Shown here: positions 41,411-50,621 of the stretch, one piece after another
Layout of the letters: the number at the start of each line of letters is the position of its first letter
Numbering within the stretch: the first letter of the stretch is position 1
Assembly (NCBI GenBank): GCA_028279555.1
Contig: JANQNO010000005.1
Span: forward strand, 1-64,000
Length of the DNA: 64,000 nucleotides
DNA from: Sphingorhabdus sp.
Lineage (GTDB): Bacteria > Pseudomonadota > Alphaproteobacteria > Sphingomonadales > Sphingomonadaceae
Reading direction: 5' to 3'
Notes under the pieces: model-generated
What the model was told of the DNA's origin: nothing
What the model saw: only the letters and a program-made list of their open reading frames with translations
Databases searched by the model: none
Made by a program: the position numbers and the translations under genes

Positions 41411-42201
41411 TGCAGCAGGCAACGGATTTTCGCGAAGAAAGCGCGGCACTGGCGGAGTTGCTTACACCGCTCACCGACGCGGATTTCGCGCGCGAAACTC
41501 TGTTCAAGCGCTGGACCATCAACAATATCCTTCGCCATCTGCATGTCTGGAATATCGCCGCCAGCCTGTCGCTGACCGATGAAGCAGGTTTTGCCGAATA
41601 TATGAAATCGATGGCGGAAGGTATTCGCGGCGGCCTTCCCGCTTTCGAGAAAGGGTATCTGGACGGCCTTTCAGGCAAAAAATTGTGCGCAGCATGGGTG
41701 CAGCAATTTGAAGACACTGCGCAGCAATTTTCTGACGCCGATCCCAAGCAGCGGGTGAAGTGGGCCGGGCCCGACATGAGCGCGATCAGCTCGATCACTG
41801 CCCGGCTGATGGAGACCTGGGCGCATGGTCAGGCCATCTACGACCTGCTCGGGGTCGAGCGCCAGAATGCAGACCGCATTGGCAATATCGTCCGGCTTGG
41901 CGTCAATACCTATGGCTGGACCTTCAAGAACCGGAAGGAAGAAATTCCGGGGCCGATGCCCTATCTGCGTCTCGTCGCACCGTCTGGCGATATCTGGGAA
42001 TATGGCGAGAAAAGCGATACCGAGCGTATTGAGGGTAAGGCGCAGGAATTCTGCCAGGTTGTGACGCAGTGCCGCAATATCGCGGATACCGCGCTCAATG
42101 TGACCGGTCCCAACGCATCGCGCTGGATGTCCATGGCACAATGTTTTGCCGGCCCCCCGAACGATCCTCCCGCGACAGGTGAAAGAAAAATGAGCGCCTA
42201 G
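41410..42201 (+). CDS. TIGR03084-type DinB-like metal-binding protein
   Basis: A 263-residue protein whose first half is a DinB-like four-helix bundle of the kind with an N-terminal maleylpyruvate-isomerase-like domain: WTINNILRHLHVWNIAASLSL, ITARLMETWAHGQAIYDLLG (His residues as metal ligands) and RLGVNTYGWTFKNRKEEIPGPMPYLRLVAPSG in the second half. The TIGR03084 family is frequently found beside acyl-CoA dehydrogenases in alphaproteobacteria and actinobacteria. It shares one base with the acyl-CoA dehydrogenase stop (TGATG), so it is coupled. Function unknown. Confidence 0.85.
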   Translation: MQQATDFREESAALAELLTPLTDADFARETLFKRWTINNILRHLHVWNIAASLSLTDEAGFAEYMKSMAEGIRGGLPAFEKGYLDGLSGKKLCAAWVQQFEDTAQQFSDADPKQRVKWAGPDMSAISSITARLMETWAHGQAIYDLLGVERQNADRIGNIVRLGVNTYGWTFKNRKEEIPGPMPYLRLVAPSGDIWEYGEKSDTERIEGKAQEFCQVVTQCRNIADTALNVTGPNASRWMSMAQCFAGPPNDPPATGERKMSA

Positions 42202-42211
42202 AATCCTGAAC

Positions 42212-43285
42212 CTAGGGGTGGACGATGATCCCGACCGATGGATCGGCTTCATTCTTCAAGATGCTGACATAAGCATCCGCGGCCGATTTAATGCCCTCCC
42301 GTGTTTCGATGGTCAGTGCGTCCGCTGCACTATCAAGGAACAATTTCCATTGCCGCGCGACGGCTTCTCCAAAAGCCTTCGGTCCCATCTCCTTGAGCGC
42401 TGCTACGGCATGATCGGGAGCGAAAAACAGGATCGGTTGCGGACCGGTCAGACTGTCCAGTCCGCCGCCACGGCCATCGACATGGGTCGCGCCAACAAGG
42501 CAGCTATATTTGAGCTTTTCGCCAAGCCGAGCATGAACAGTCTTCAGCAAATCTGCGTTGCCTGCAAAATCGACGCTGACAGTTGATCGCTCTGGCAGCT
42601 CGTCAAGCTGGTCATAGGAAAGCACCAGATCATATAGCCCTGTATTTTCGGTAAAGGATACATTCGCCGGCGATGTCAGCCCAATCCTTTGCACCCTAGG
42701 CGACATATGCTTGGCGCAGCTGGCTAACCCCATCGATGTCTTGGACGACGCGCTGGTCATCACCAGCGTATCCGCCCCGAACCAGCCTTCGCGGCGGAAG
42801 AAATCGGCAATCAGAAAACCTGTCTTGAACAGTGGTCCGAAAAGCATGCGCTCATTCTCTTTGACGGGGTCATGCTCGGGATCGGCGGCAAGCCGGCTAT
42901 ATTGGTTGTAGATGGGTGACATTGGCTGGCGATGCGCAGCTGCATCGATAAATCCGCCCTCGCTGATCTTGTCAGGCAGTACATCGAAGCGCACACCCAT
43001 TGGCAAATAACCATAGACACGCTCGCCCACCTCGATTTCGGGATGCCGGCTTTCTTCGACAACAGCATGTCCCCACATGGGAACAATCCCGTAGCCTTCC
43101 TGCGCAGGAAAGAAGTCCCAATATTTGAAGGCATCGCCTGTCACGGCATAGGTCACATTGTTGGCGGTTACCGAAAAGCTCTCGACCCGCAGTCTCGCCT
43201 CGCCTTCGCCAAGCGGAGGCAAGCTGTCCTCATTGATCAAATAATCGCTCAACTCGTTACGGTTGATCCAGACGGTTTCGGCCAT
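42212..43285 (-). CDS. DUF2855 family protein, MDR-like
   Basis: A 357-residue DUF2855 protein. The N-terminal GEGEARLRVESFSVTANNVTYAVTGDAFKYWDFFPA and GHAVVEESRHPEIEVGERVYGYLPMG segments look like the GroES-like half of medium-chain dehydrogenases, and a nucleotide-binding half follows (DTLVMTSASSKTSMGLASCA...RIGLTSPANVSF...VDFAGNADLLKTVHARLG). Enzyme activity not established. It is divergent from the HTH-RibB gene and its ATG has AGGAGAA upstream; the operator-like repeats start about 10 bp upstream of that ATG, so its expression may depend on them. Confidence 0.85.
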   Translation of the reverse strand: MAETVWINRNELSDYLINEDSLPPLGEGEARLRVESFSVTANNVTYAVTGDAFKYWDFFPAQEGYGIVPMWGHAVVEESRHPEIEVGERVYGYLPMGVRFDVLPDKISEGGFIDAAAHRQPMSPIYNQYSRLAADPEHDPVKENERMLFGPLFKTGFLIADFFRREGWFGADTLVMTSASSKTSMGLASCAKHMSPRVQRIGLTSPANVSFTENTGLYDLVLSYDQLDELPERSTVSVDFAGNADLLKTVHARLGEKLKYSCLVGATHVDGRGGGLDSLTGPQPILFFAPDHAVAALKEMGPKAFGEAVARQWKLFLDSAADALTIETREGIKSAADAYVSILKNEADPSVGIIVHP

Positions 43286-43295
43286 GAAATTCTCC

Positions 43296-43358
43296 TGTGA
43301 TGTGATAGAGGATTGACTATCACATTACGATGTGAAATGCTCTGTCCTAATATCACAT
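43296..43358. promoter_or_regulatory. Array of alternating ATGTGATA/TATCACAT half-sites in the DUF2855-ribB intergenic region
   Basis: Four half-sites alternate in orientation: ATGTGATAG (43300-43308), CTATCACAT (43317-43325), ATGTGA (43330-43335) and TATCACAT (43351-43358). The first two form a perfect 9-bp inverted repeat with an 8-bp spacer; the second and third form TCACAT-TACG-ATGTGA. They cover the whole divergent promoter between 43286 and 43370. The HTH at the N-terminus of the adjacent RibB protein is a candidate binder, but any regulator could use them. Confidence 0.65.
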
Positions 43359-43370
43359 TGGAGTCGGCAA

Positions 43371-44639
43371 ATGTCCACAGAATTGATCGAAAAACTGCGC
43401 GGCCTGGTTACCGATGGCGGATTGTCTAAATCGGGCCTTGCGCGCGCTGCTGGCCTTCATGCGAATACGCTACGTGACCTCGAAAATCCCGAATGGAATC
43501 CCACGGCTGATACGCTGCGCAAGCTGGAAAGCTATCTGTTTGAAAATGATGACACGCCCGCACTGGTCCCGATCGAAGAAATCATCGAGGAAGCGCGCAA
43601 TGGCCGGATGTTTATCCTGGTCGATGATGAAGACCGCGAGAATGAAGGCGACCTCGTTATTCCGGCGCAGATGGCGACGCCCGATGCGATCAATTTTATG
43701 GCAACACACGGCCGCGGTCTGATCTGCCTGACGCTAACGAAGAAGCGCACCGAAGAGCTCGGCCTGGAATTGATGAGCCGCGCCAATGGAACGCGGCATG
43801 AGACGGCCTTCACCACCAGCATCGAGGCGCGCGAAGGTGTGACCACCGGGATCAGCGCACATGACCGGGCGCGTACGGTCTCGATCGCGATCGATAGGGC
43901 GAAGGGCAAGGATGACATCGTTACCCCTGGCCATGTCTTCCCCCTGATCGCCCGGGAGGGCGGCGTTCTTGTCCGTGCCGGACACACGGAGGCCGGCGTC
44001 GACATTGCCCGGCTCGCAGGGCTCAATCCGGCAAGCGTGATCTGCGAGATCATGAAAGATGATGGCACCATGGCGCGCATGGACGACCTGGTCAGCTTTG
44101 CACGGCATCACAAACTGAAAATGGGTACGATCCGCGATCTCATCGAATACCGGATGAAGCATGATCATCTGGTCGAGAAGGCAAAGGAAAGCGCTTTCAC
44201 TTCCGACTATGGCGGTGACTGGAAAGCGATGACCTATGTAAATACTGTCGATGGCTCGACCAATGTCGTCCTGCAAAAGGGGCAGATAACGCCCGGTGAA
44301 CCGACGTTGGTTCGCATGCACGCAATCTCGATCTTCAACGATGTGCTGGGCCAGGCAGGGCCGCGTAAGCGCTCTTTACAGCGTTCAATGGCTGCCATCG
44401 GCGAAAAAGGGAGCGGGCTGATCGTCGTGCTGATGCCGAATAATCCGGCGAAACTACATAGCGAGATCGCGCGCGAAAAACCGCCTTCGGGCGAATTGCG
44501 CGATTATGGTATCGGCGCACAAATCCTCGTCGATCTGGGCGTGACCGATATGGAGCTGTTGTCAAATTCGCCGCAAAACCCGGTCGGCCTTGAAGGCTAC
44601 GGTCTACGCGTTGTCGGCGAACAGGCGATACCGGATTAG
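43371..44639 (+). CDS. ribB: HTH-RibB-RibA-like fusion: 3,4-dihydroxy-2-butanone-4-phosphate synthase
   Basis: A 422-residue three-part protein. Residues about 1-60 form an XRE-like helix-turn-helix (KSGLARAAGLHANTLRDLENPEWNPTADTLRKLE). The next 200 residues are RibB, complete with DDEDRENEGDLVI, THGRGLICL, GVTTGISAHDRA, TPGHVFPL and GHTEAGVDIARLAGL, which makes the four-carbon unit of riboflavin from ribulose-5-phosphate. The last ~150 residues resemble GTP cyclohydrolase II (RIAREKPPSGELRDYGIGAQILVDLGV...LEGYGL) but lack the Cys-rich zinc motif of RibA, so GTPCH activity is unlikely. The start at 43371 has GGAG upstream; the GTG at 43332 is less likely. Confidence 0.93.
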   Translation: MSTELIEKLRGLVTDGGLSKSGLARAAGLHANTLRDLENPEWNPTADTLRKLESYLFENDDTPALVPIEEIIEEARNGRMFILVDDEDRENEGDLVIPAQMATPDAINFMATHGRGLICLTLTKKRTEELGLELMSRANGTRHETAFTTSIEAREGVTTGISAHDRARTVSIAIDRAKGKDDIVTPGHVFPLIAREGGVLVRAGHTEAGVDIARLAGLNPASVICEIMKDDGTMARMDDLVSFARHHKLKMGTIRDLIEYRMKHDHLVEKAKESAFTSDYGGDWKAMTYVNTVDGSTNVVLQKGQITPGEPTLVRMHAISIFNDVLGQAGPRKRSLQRSMAAIGEKGSGLIVVLMPNNPAKLHSEIAREKPPSGELRDYGIGAQILVDLGVTDMELLSNSPQNPVGLEGYGLRVVGEQAIPD

Positions 44640-44642
44640 ATT

Positions 44643-45491
44643 GTGAGCGGCGTCGGAGGAGGGCTGGCGCTTGCAGCCCTATCGGCCATAGCATCCAGTT
44701 CGGCTCACGCTTTTCTGAAAACCGGTGAAGATAAATTCGCTGTTCAGGCCTGGAGTTGCCTGATTGGCGCACTGCTCGCTCTTCCGTTCGTTTTTTGGAC
44801 CGGCTTACCCGAGTCGGCAATCCTGCCGTGGCTTTTGGCTGGCTGGGTGCTTCATTGTATCTATTATGTAGTTCTCATTTGGAGCTACCGCAGCAGTGAC
44901 TTCTCGGTTGCATATCCCATCGCTCGCGGCGTGATTCCGATCTCCACCGCCATTCTGGGTGTTGCATTGCTGGGTGATAAGCTTGGTCCGCTCGCTTTTG
45001 TAGGCATCGCGATCATAAGTACAGGTATCATATTGCTATCCTACAGAGGCGGTATCTCGCGTGAGGGCATACTCGCAGCATGCATGGCCGGTTTGATAAA
45101 CACCTGCTTTACTCTGGTGGATGCTAAGGGCATGCGGGTCGCCGACAGCATGCTGAATTTCCTAGTGTGGTATTATGTTCTGGACGGGATTTTTATGCCG
45201 CTGCTCTTCTGGGCGCGTGCAAAGGGTAGATTACGTACTTTGGCGATAACAAATTCCCGCAATGGGGTCGGAGCTGGCATATTGGCGCTCTTCTCCTTTT
45301 TGCCGGCTCTCATCGCTTATCGTCTTGCACCGGTTGGGGCAGTTTCGGCTATTCGCGCCACGAGTGTCATTTTCAGCCTGTTCATAGGAGGCGGCTTGCT
45401 TCGCGAGCGATTGGATGGCAGGCGAATAGGAGGAGCTGTTATGGTCACCATTGGTGCATTGGCAATTATTGGGAGCGCGGCGCTCGCCTAA
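44643..45491 (+). CDS. EamA/DMT-family transporter between ribB and ribH
   Basis: A 282-residue protein with ten predicted helices in two EamA repeats ([87 protein letters not shown]). It starts with GTG 3 bp after ribB and ends 14 bp before ribH, so it is embedded in the riboflavin operon. Context suggests transport of a flavin or its precursor, but the family moves many metabolites. The sequence is more AT-rich than its two neighbours. Confidence 0.85.
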   Translation: MSGVGGGLALAALSAIASSSAHAFLKTGEDKFAVQAWSCLIGALLALPFVFWTGLPESAILPWLLAGWVLHCIYYVVLIWSYRSSDFSVAYPIARGVIPISTAILGVALLGDKLGPLAFVGIAIISTGIILLSYRGGISREGILAACMAGLINTCFTLVDAKGMRVADSMLNFLVWYYVLDGIFMPLLFWARAKGRLRTLAITNSRNGVGAGILALFSFLPALIAYRLAPVGAVSAIRATSVIFSLFIGGGLLRERLDGRRIGGAVMVTIGALAIIGSAALA

Positions 45492-45505
45492 TCGGAAGGA
45501 AAAGA

Positions 45506-45925
45506 ATGGCAAAATTCCTGATAGTCGAAGCGCGCTTTTATAATAAGCTGAACGACATGCTGGTTTCCGGTGCGAAAGCTGAGCTGGAAAAGGAGGGGCA
45601 TGACGTCGAGGTTGTGACGGTCCCAGGTGCTCTCGAAATTCCCGGCGCAATCTCGCTGGCTGAGGAAAGCGGGCGATATGATGCCTATGTCGCAATTGGT
45701 GTGGTCATTCGCGGCGAAACCTACCATTTCGAGATCGTGGCCGGCGAAAGCGCGCGCGGCCTGATGGCGCTGAGCATGGACGGTATCGCCATCGGCAACG
45801 GGATCATCACACCCGAAAATGAATTGCAGGCGCTGGTGCGCGCGGACCCGGACAAAAAGAACAAGGGCGGCGAAGCAGCGAAAGCAGCTATGGCGATGCT
45901 CGCGCTGCAGGAAAAATTTGCCTGA
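45506..45925 (+). CDS. ribH: 6,7-dimethyl-8-ribityllumazine synthase
   Basis: A 139-residue lumazine synthase, which condenses the RibB product with the pyrimidine intermediate in riboflavin synthesis. Landmarks: [51 protein letters not shown] with the catalytic His, and [16 protein letters not shown]. The C-terminal part is normal. AAGGAAAAGA precedes the ATG. Length and motifs fit the small type II enzymes of alphaproteobacteria. Confidence 0.95.
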   Translation: MAKFLIVEARFYNKLNDMLVSGAKAELEKEGHDVEVVTVPGALEIPGAISLAEESGRYDAYVAIGVVIRGETYHFEIVAGESARGLMALSMDGIAIGNGIITPENELQALVRADPDKKNKGGEAAKAAMAMLALQEKFA

Positions 45926-45936
45926 ACAAACAACCG

Positions 45937-46008
45937 CCGTTCGTGCTGAGCTTGTCGAAGCATGAATGGCATGAGACCGCCGCCCTTAGACAGGCTCAGG
46001 ACGAGCGG
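45937..46008. repeat. Palindromic intergenic repeat, GTGCTGAGCTTGTCGAAG type
   Basis: Left arm CCGTTCGTGCTGAGCTTG and right arm CAGGCTCAGGACGAGCGG are near-inverted copies flanking a variable centre, a pattern common between genes in sphingomonads. A diverged copy is found at 60657-60762 and a half-copy near 56660. It lies between ribH and the carboxylase beta gene. Confidence 0.85.
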
Positions 46009-46074
46009 ACCATTTTCAAACGTACAACGATATTCACGCATTCCCAAATTGTCCAAGAGCGCTATAAAGCGTTC

Positions 46075-47676
46075 ATGAGTGCACCCATATTGGAGAGCGC
46101 GGTAAACCGCGAGAGCGAGCAATATAAGGCGCAATATGCGCACAATGCCGCGCTGAAAGACGAACTTTGGGCAAAGGTTGCAGCGGCGGCCAAGGGCGGC
46201 AGCGAGAAGCATCGCGAACGTCATGAGAGCCGCGGCAAGCTGCTTCCCCGGGACCGGGTGGAGCGGCTGCTCGATCCTGGTTCACCCTTTCTCGAGGTCG
46301 GGCAGCTTGTCGCCAATGGCATGTATGACGATCGGGTGCCCGGCGCGGGCATGATCTGCGGCATCGGCCGCGTGTCCGGGCGTCAGGTGATGATCGTGTG
46401 CAATGATGCGACGGTGAAGGGCGGCACCTATTATCCGTTGACGGTGAAGAAGCATCTGCGCGCGCAGGAAATTGCGCTGCAAAACTGTCTGCCTTGCATC
46501 TATCTGGTGGATAGCGGCGGTGCCAATCTGCCGCATCAGGATCAGGTGTTCCCCGACCGCGAGCATTTCGGCCGCATATTCTATAACCAGGCGCAGATGA
46601 GTTCCAGACGCATCCCCCAGATAGCCTGCGTAATGGGCAGCTGCACCGCCGGCGGTGCCTATGTGCCGGCTATGTCCGACGAGACGGTGATTGTGCGTAA
46701 TCAGGGGACGATTTTCCTCGCCGGGCCGCCGCTGGTGAAGGCCGCGACGGGCGAGGAAATAAGCGCCGAAGATCTGGGCGGCGGCGATTTGCACGGAAAG
46801 AAATCGGGCGTCGTCGATCATGTTGCCGAAAATGACGAACATGCGCTGACCATCGTACGCGATATCATATCGCATCTGGGCGCGCAGAAAGGCTTTGACG
46901 TCGAGCTCAAGGAACCGCGCCCGCCAAAATACGATGCTGAAGAGATATATGGCATCGTCCCTGATGATGTTCGCGCGCCCTATGATGTTAAGGAAGTCAT
47001 TGCGCGGATCGTCGATGGCAGCGAGTTTCACGAGTTCAAGGCGAATTTCGGATCGACACTGGTCTGCGGCTTCGCGCATATCTGGGGCATGCCGGTGGGT
47101 ATCCTCGCCAATAATGGCGTGCTGTTTAGCGAAAGCGCGCAAAAGGGCGCGCATTTCATAGAGCTTGCCTGCCAGCGGCGTATCCCGCTCCTCTTCCTGC
47201 AGAATATCTCCGGCTTTATGGTCGGCGGCAAATATGAGGCGGAGGGTATCGCCAAGCATGGCGCGAAGCTGGTGACCGCTGTGGCGACCGCCAGCGTGCC
47301 CAAGATCACCGTGCTGATCGGCGGATCTTTCGGTGCGGGCAATTACGGCATGGCAGGGCGCGCCTATTCTCCGCGTTTCCTTTTCAGCTGGCCCAACAGC
47401 CGCATTTCCGTAATGGGCGGCGAACAGGCGGCAAGCGTGCTCGCTACTGTCCACCGCGATGCCGACAAATGGACCGAGGAAGAGGCCGAGGCCTTCAAGG
47501 AGCCGATCCGGCAGAAATATGAAGAAGAGGGCAATCCCTATTATGCGACCGCGCGAATGTGGGATGACGGGATTATCGATCCGGTGCAGACGCGCGACGT
47601 GCTGGGCCTCGCTTTCGCCGCGACGCTCGAGGCACCCTTCGACGAGGAGGCACGCTTCGGCGTGTTCAGGATGTGA
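46075..47676 (+). CDS. mccB: Methylcrotonyl-CoA carboxylase-type carboxyltransferase (beta) subunit
   Basis: A 533-residue carboxyltransferase of biotin-dependent acyl-CoA carboxylases: residues [60 protein letters not shown] and [40 protein letters not shown] match the MccB subgroup, which carboxylates 3-methylcrotonyl-CoA in leucine breakdown. The frame extends to 45943 through the repeat, but [13 protein letters not shown] at 46075 is the usual start. The partner biotin carboxylase is 48188-50062. Confidence 0.93.
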   Translation: MSAPILESAVNRESEQYKAQYAHNAALKDELWAKVAAAAKGGSEKHRERHESRGKLLPRDRVERLLDPGSPFLEVGQLVANGMYDDRVPGAGMICGIGRVSGRQVMIVCNDATVKGGTYYPLTVKKHLRAQEIALQNCLPCIYLVDSGGANLPHQDQVFPDREHFGRIFYNQAQMSSRRIPQIACVMGSCTAGGAYVPAMSDETVIVRNQGTIFLAGPPLVKAATGEEISAEDLGGGDLHGKKSGVVDHVAENDEHALTIVRDIISHLGAQKGFDVELKEPRPPKYDAEEIYGIVPDDVRAPYDVKEVIARIVDGSEFHEFKANFGSTLVCGFAHIWGMPVGILANNGVLFSESAQKGAHFIELACQRRIPLLFLQNISGFMVGGKYEAEGIAKHGAKLVTAVATASVPKITVLIGGSFGAGNYGMAGRAYSPRFLFSWPNSRISVMGGEQAASVLATVHRDADKWTEEEAEAFKEPIRQKYEEEGNPYYATARMWDDGIIDPVQTRDVLGLAFAATLEAPFDEEARFGVFRM

Positions 47677-47678
47677 CG

Positions 47679-48191
47679 ATGAAAATACTACCAAGCGTGG
47701 CAGCGTTTGCGTTGCTTTTACCAAACTTAGCAGCAGCCTCCACCCCGCACTCGCCGGAAGAAGAGGTGCGCGCAGCTGCAGATGCATTCTTCGCTGCGCT
47801 AAAGAGCGAGGACAAAACGGCGCTTGCTGGGACAATGGTCCCAGAGGGCATGATTTTTATCCACGACCGCCGGGACCCCGAGAATCCTCGTGTCACGACA
47901 CGCTCTGTGCGCGATCATGTTAAGGCGTGGGAAACTTCGCCTCAAGGCACGAATGAGATCATGATCTACGAAAGTGTTCTGGTAGACGGTGAAATGGCGC
48001 ACCTCTGGGGCCCATATATGTTCTTTTTGAATGGCAAACCAACCCATTGTGGAACCAATTCGATGAGCATGGTCAGGACTTCCGAGGGCTGGCTTGTAGG
48101 CAACACCAGCTTCACGATGACAGCGATGAGTGAATGCAGCCCTCGTGTTCTGCCACCACCACGCGCCGTAATTCCGAGTCCCGAACAATGA
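47679..48191 (+). CDS. NTF2/SnoaL-like exported protein between the carboxylase genes
   Basis: A 170-residue protein with a signal peptide (MKILPSVAAFALLLPNLAAA) and an NTF2-like (SnoaL) domain (EEEVRAAADAFFAALKSEDKTALAGTMVPEGMIFIHD...VRDHVKAWE...EMAHLWGPYMFFLNGKPTHCGTNSMSMVRTSEGWLVGNTSFT). It is wedged between mccB (2 bp gap) and mccA (4-bp overlap). Its base composition is a little lower in GC than both neighbours. No catalytic assignment possible; exported NTF2 proteins in such a position are unexpected in a CoA-ester pathway. Confidence 0.85.
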   Translation: MKILPSVAAFALLLPNLAAASTPHSPEEEVRAAADAFFAALKSEDKTALAGTMVPEGMIFIHDRRDPENPRVTTRSVRDHVKAWETSPQGTNEIMIYESVLVDGEMAHLWGPYMFFLNGKPTHCGTNSMSMVRTSEGWLVGNTSFTMTAMSECSPRVLPPPRAVIPSPEQ

Positions 48192-50062
48192 TTAAATCCC
48201 TCCTCATAGCCAACCGCGGCGAGATTGCCTGCCGCATCATCCGCACCGCGCGGGATATGGGCGTTCGCACAGTCGCGGTCTATTCTGATGCGGATGCGAA
48301 AGCGCTGCATGTACGCCAAGCCGACGAGGCGGTGCATATTGGGCCGTCGCCTGCTGCTGAAAGCTATCTGGTCGGCGAGAAAATCATCGCAGCAGCGAAG
48401 GAGACGGGTGCGGAGGCGATCCATCCGGGCTATGGTTTCCTCAGTGAGAATGCGGATTTTGCGCAAGCCGTGATCGACGCGGGCCTGATCTGGGTCGGCC
48501 CGAAGCCAGACAGTATCCGCGCCATGGGCCTGAAAGACGCGGCCAAGACGCTAATGGATGAAGCAGGCGTGCCGACCACGCCGGGCTATATCGGCGACAA
48601 TCAGGATGCGAAGTTCCTGGCGAAACAGGCAGACAAAATCGGCTATCCCGTGCTGATCAAGGCGGTCGCGGGCGGCGGCGGCAAGGGGATGCGCAAGGTC
48701 GATAAGCCAGGCGATTTTGCAGATAGCCTCACCAGCTGCCAGCGCGAGGCCAAGGCGAGCTTCGGCAATGATATCGTGCTCATCGAGAAATGGATCGAAA
48801 GCCCGCGCCATATCGAGGTGCAGGTGTTCGGCGACAGCCACGGCAATGTCGTGCATCTGTTCGAGCGCGACTGTTCGCTGCAACGGCGGCATCAGAAGGT
48901 GATCGAGGAAGCGCCTGCGCCCGGCATGGATGAAAAAACGCGCGAAGCCGTCTGCGCTTCTGCGGTTCGCGCTGCGAAAGCTGTCGATTATGAAGGCGCG
49001 GGCACGATTGAGTTTATCGCCGATGCCAGTGGCGGCCTGCGCGCCGACAAAATCTGGTTCATGGAAATGAACACAAGGCTGCAGGTTGAACATCCCGTGA
49101 CGGAGGAAATTACCGGCGTCGATCTGGTCGAATGGCAGCTGCGCGTCGCGAGCGGAGAGAAGATTCCGCTGAAGCAGGAAGAACTGTCAATCAATGGCCA
49201 CGCCATCGAAGCGCGTCTCTACGCTGAAGACCCGGCGACGGGCTTTTTGCCCAGCACCGGGCGGTTGGAGCGATTCCACATTCCTGATGTTGGACGAATT
49301 GATACGGGTGTCGAAGAGGGTGCAAACGTATCCCCCTATTACGACCCCATGATTGCTAAGATCATTGCATGTGCGCACGATCGCAATCGCGCTGTTGAGG
49401 ATTTGAAGGAGACGCTGGATGGAACGGCAGTTTGGCCGGTAAAGTCTAACGCCGGTTTCCTTTATCGTTTACTCAATGACCGGGATTTCCTCGAAGGTTC
49501 AATGACCACGGGCCTTATTGCATCTAGAGGCGATGATCTGGTGCCAGAAACAGAACCAACATCTGATATGCTTCAGACGGCCGCATTGCACCTTCAGCGT
49601 GAGTATGTCGGGCTTGAGCAAAAGTCACTGACCGGATTCCGGCTAAATGCAGAATCGAGAGATACAGTGTTGCTTGGCACGGATAACGGTCCTATCGAAA
49701 CCCGTATCCCCGATGATTGGATTGACGATATTTGGTCGTCTTCCGCAACACCGACCGCTGCACTTGTAAGCGCCAAGGGCGTTGTCTTTGCTGTTGGTCA
49801 ATACCAACCGCATGGGAAGGGCGCACACGCTGCCTCCGACGGCGCAATCCTTGCGCCGATGCCTGGCCGCGTGATCTCGGTCGATGTGGGTCAGGGGGAT
49901 GCAGTCATAAAAGGGCAGAAGCTGCTGACGCTGGAAGCGATGAAGATGGAGCATACGCTGACCGCGCCCTTTGACGGCACGGTGGCTGAGCTGTCCGTTG
50001 AAGCAGGCGCGCAGGTCGAGGTCGAGGCGGTGCTGGCGATTGTGGAGGTTAAGGAAGAATAA
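48188..50062 (+). CDS. mccA: Biotin carboxylase/biotin carrier (alpha) subunit of methylcrotonyl-CoA carboxylase
   Basis: A 624-residue protein: biotin carboxylase with LLIANRGEIACRIIRTARDMG, AGGGGKGMRKV, EKWIESPRHIEVQVFGDSHGN, MEMNTRLQVEHPVTEEITGVDLVEWQLRVA, then a linker domain and a C-terminal biotinyl domain with EAMKMEH about 35 residues from the end. The stretch 49265-49850 has visibly lower GC and different codon use from the flanking parts, as if it came by recombination from a relative. The ATG overlaps the NTF2 gene's stop. Confidence 0.94.
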   Translation: MIKSLLIANRGEIACRIIRTARDMGVRTVAVYSDADAKALHVRQADEAVHIGPSPAAESYLVGEKIIAAAKETGAEAIHPGYGFLSENADFAQAVIDAGLIWVGPKPDSIRAMGLKDAAKTLMDEAGVPTTPGYIGDNQDAKFLAKQADKIGYPVLIKAVAGGGGKGMRKVDKPGDFADSLTSCQREAKASFGNDIVLIEKWIESPRHIEVQVFGDSHGNVVHLFERDCSLQRRHQKVIEEAPAPGMDEKTREAVCASAVRAAKAVDYEGAGTIEFIADASGGLRADKIWFMEMNTRLQVEHPVTEEITGVDLVEWQLRVASGEKIPLKQEELSINGHAIEARLYAEDPATGFLPSTGRLERFHIPDVGRIDTGVEEGANVSPYYDPMIAKIIACAHDRNRAVEDLKETLDGTAVWPVKSNAGFLYRLLNDRDFLEGSMTTGLIASRGDDLVPETEPTSDMLQTAALHLQREYVGLEQKSLTGFRLNAESRDTVLLGTDNGPIETRIPDDWIDDIWSSSATPTAALVSAKGVVFAVGQYQPHGKGAHAASDGAILAPMPGRVISVDVGQGDAVIKGQKLLTLEAMKMEHTLTAPFDGTVAELSVEAGAQVEVEAVLAIVEVKEE

Positions 50063-50070
50063 CAAAAGAT

Positions 50071-50143
50071 GTCATCCCCGCTTTAAGCGGGGATCCACGG
50101 CCCAAACCAAATTCCATGGACCCCCGATCAATTCGGGGGTGAC
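50071..50143. repeat. Palindromic intergenic repeat GTCATCCCCG...CGGGGGTGAC
   Basis: Two hairpins, one of CCCCGCTTTAAGCGGGG and one of CCCCCGATCAATTCGGGGG, within outer arms GTCA and TGAC. This is the ordinary form of the element whose second copy at 57202-57313 is disrupted by a 34-bp insertion. Located between mccA and the MaoC gene. Confidence 0.85.
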
Positions 50144-50168
50144 ATTGAAGTAAAGAGGAAGGCACAAC

Positions 50169-50621
50169 ATGCCCGGAAGATATTTCGACGAATGGCAGGT
50201 CGGTGACACTATCGCACATGACATCCGCCGCACGGTGACCGAAACCGACAATTTGCTTTTCTCCACCATGACGCACAATCCGCAGCCGCTGCATCTTGAC
50301 GCAGAAGCAGCGAAGGAAAGCGAGTTCGGGCAGATTCTCGTCAACGGCACTTTCACCTTTTCGCTGATGGTGGGTGTATCGGTCGGTGACACGACTCTCG
50401 GCACGCTGGTCGCCAATCTGGGCTATGACAAGCTGGTGATGCCAAAACCGGTTTTTATCGGCGATACGCTGCGCAGCGAGACCGAGATCATAGCGCTCAA
50501 GGAATCGAAATCGCGGCCCAATGCCGGGATCGTCACCTTCTTGCATAAATGCCTCAATCAGCGCGACGAGATCGTCTGCCAGTGCGAGCGGGCGGCCCTG
50601 CTGCTGAAGAAGCCGGCATGA
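50169..50621 (+). CDS. MaoC-family (R)-specific enoyl-CoA hydratase-like protein
   Basis: A 150-residue hot-dog protein with the hydratase signature: YFDEWQVGDTIAHDIRRTVTETDNLLFSTMTHNPQPLHLD, in which the Asn and His of NPQPLH belong to the active site, and GQILVNGTFTFSLMVGVSVGDTT. It probably hydrates an unsaturated acyl-CoA. The following gene, a CitE-like lyase, overlaps by 4 bp; the pair could work on a hydroxyacyl-CoA, for example of mesaconyl or citramalyl type, but the substrate is inferred from neighbours only. Confidence 0.88.
   Translation: MPGRYFDEWQVGDTIAHDIRRTVTETDNLLFSTMTHNPQPLHLDAEAAKESEFGQILVNGTFTFSLMVGVSVGDTTLGTLVANLGYDKLVMPKPVFIGDTLRSETEIIALKESKSRPNAGIVTFLHKCLNQRDEIVCQCERAALLLKKPA

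Noticed and set aside
46282-47835. 517-residue open frame on the minus strand
   Set aside because: It is antisense to the well supported carboxyltransferase gene; GC-rich codons leave long open frames on the opposite strand.
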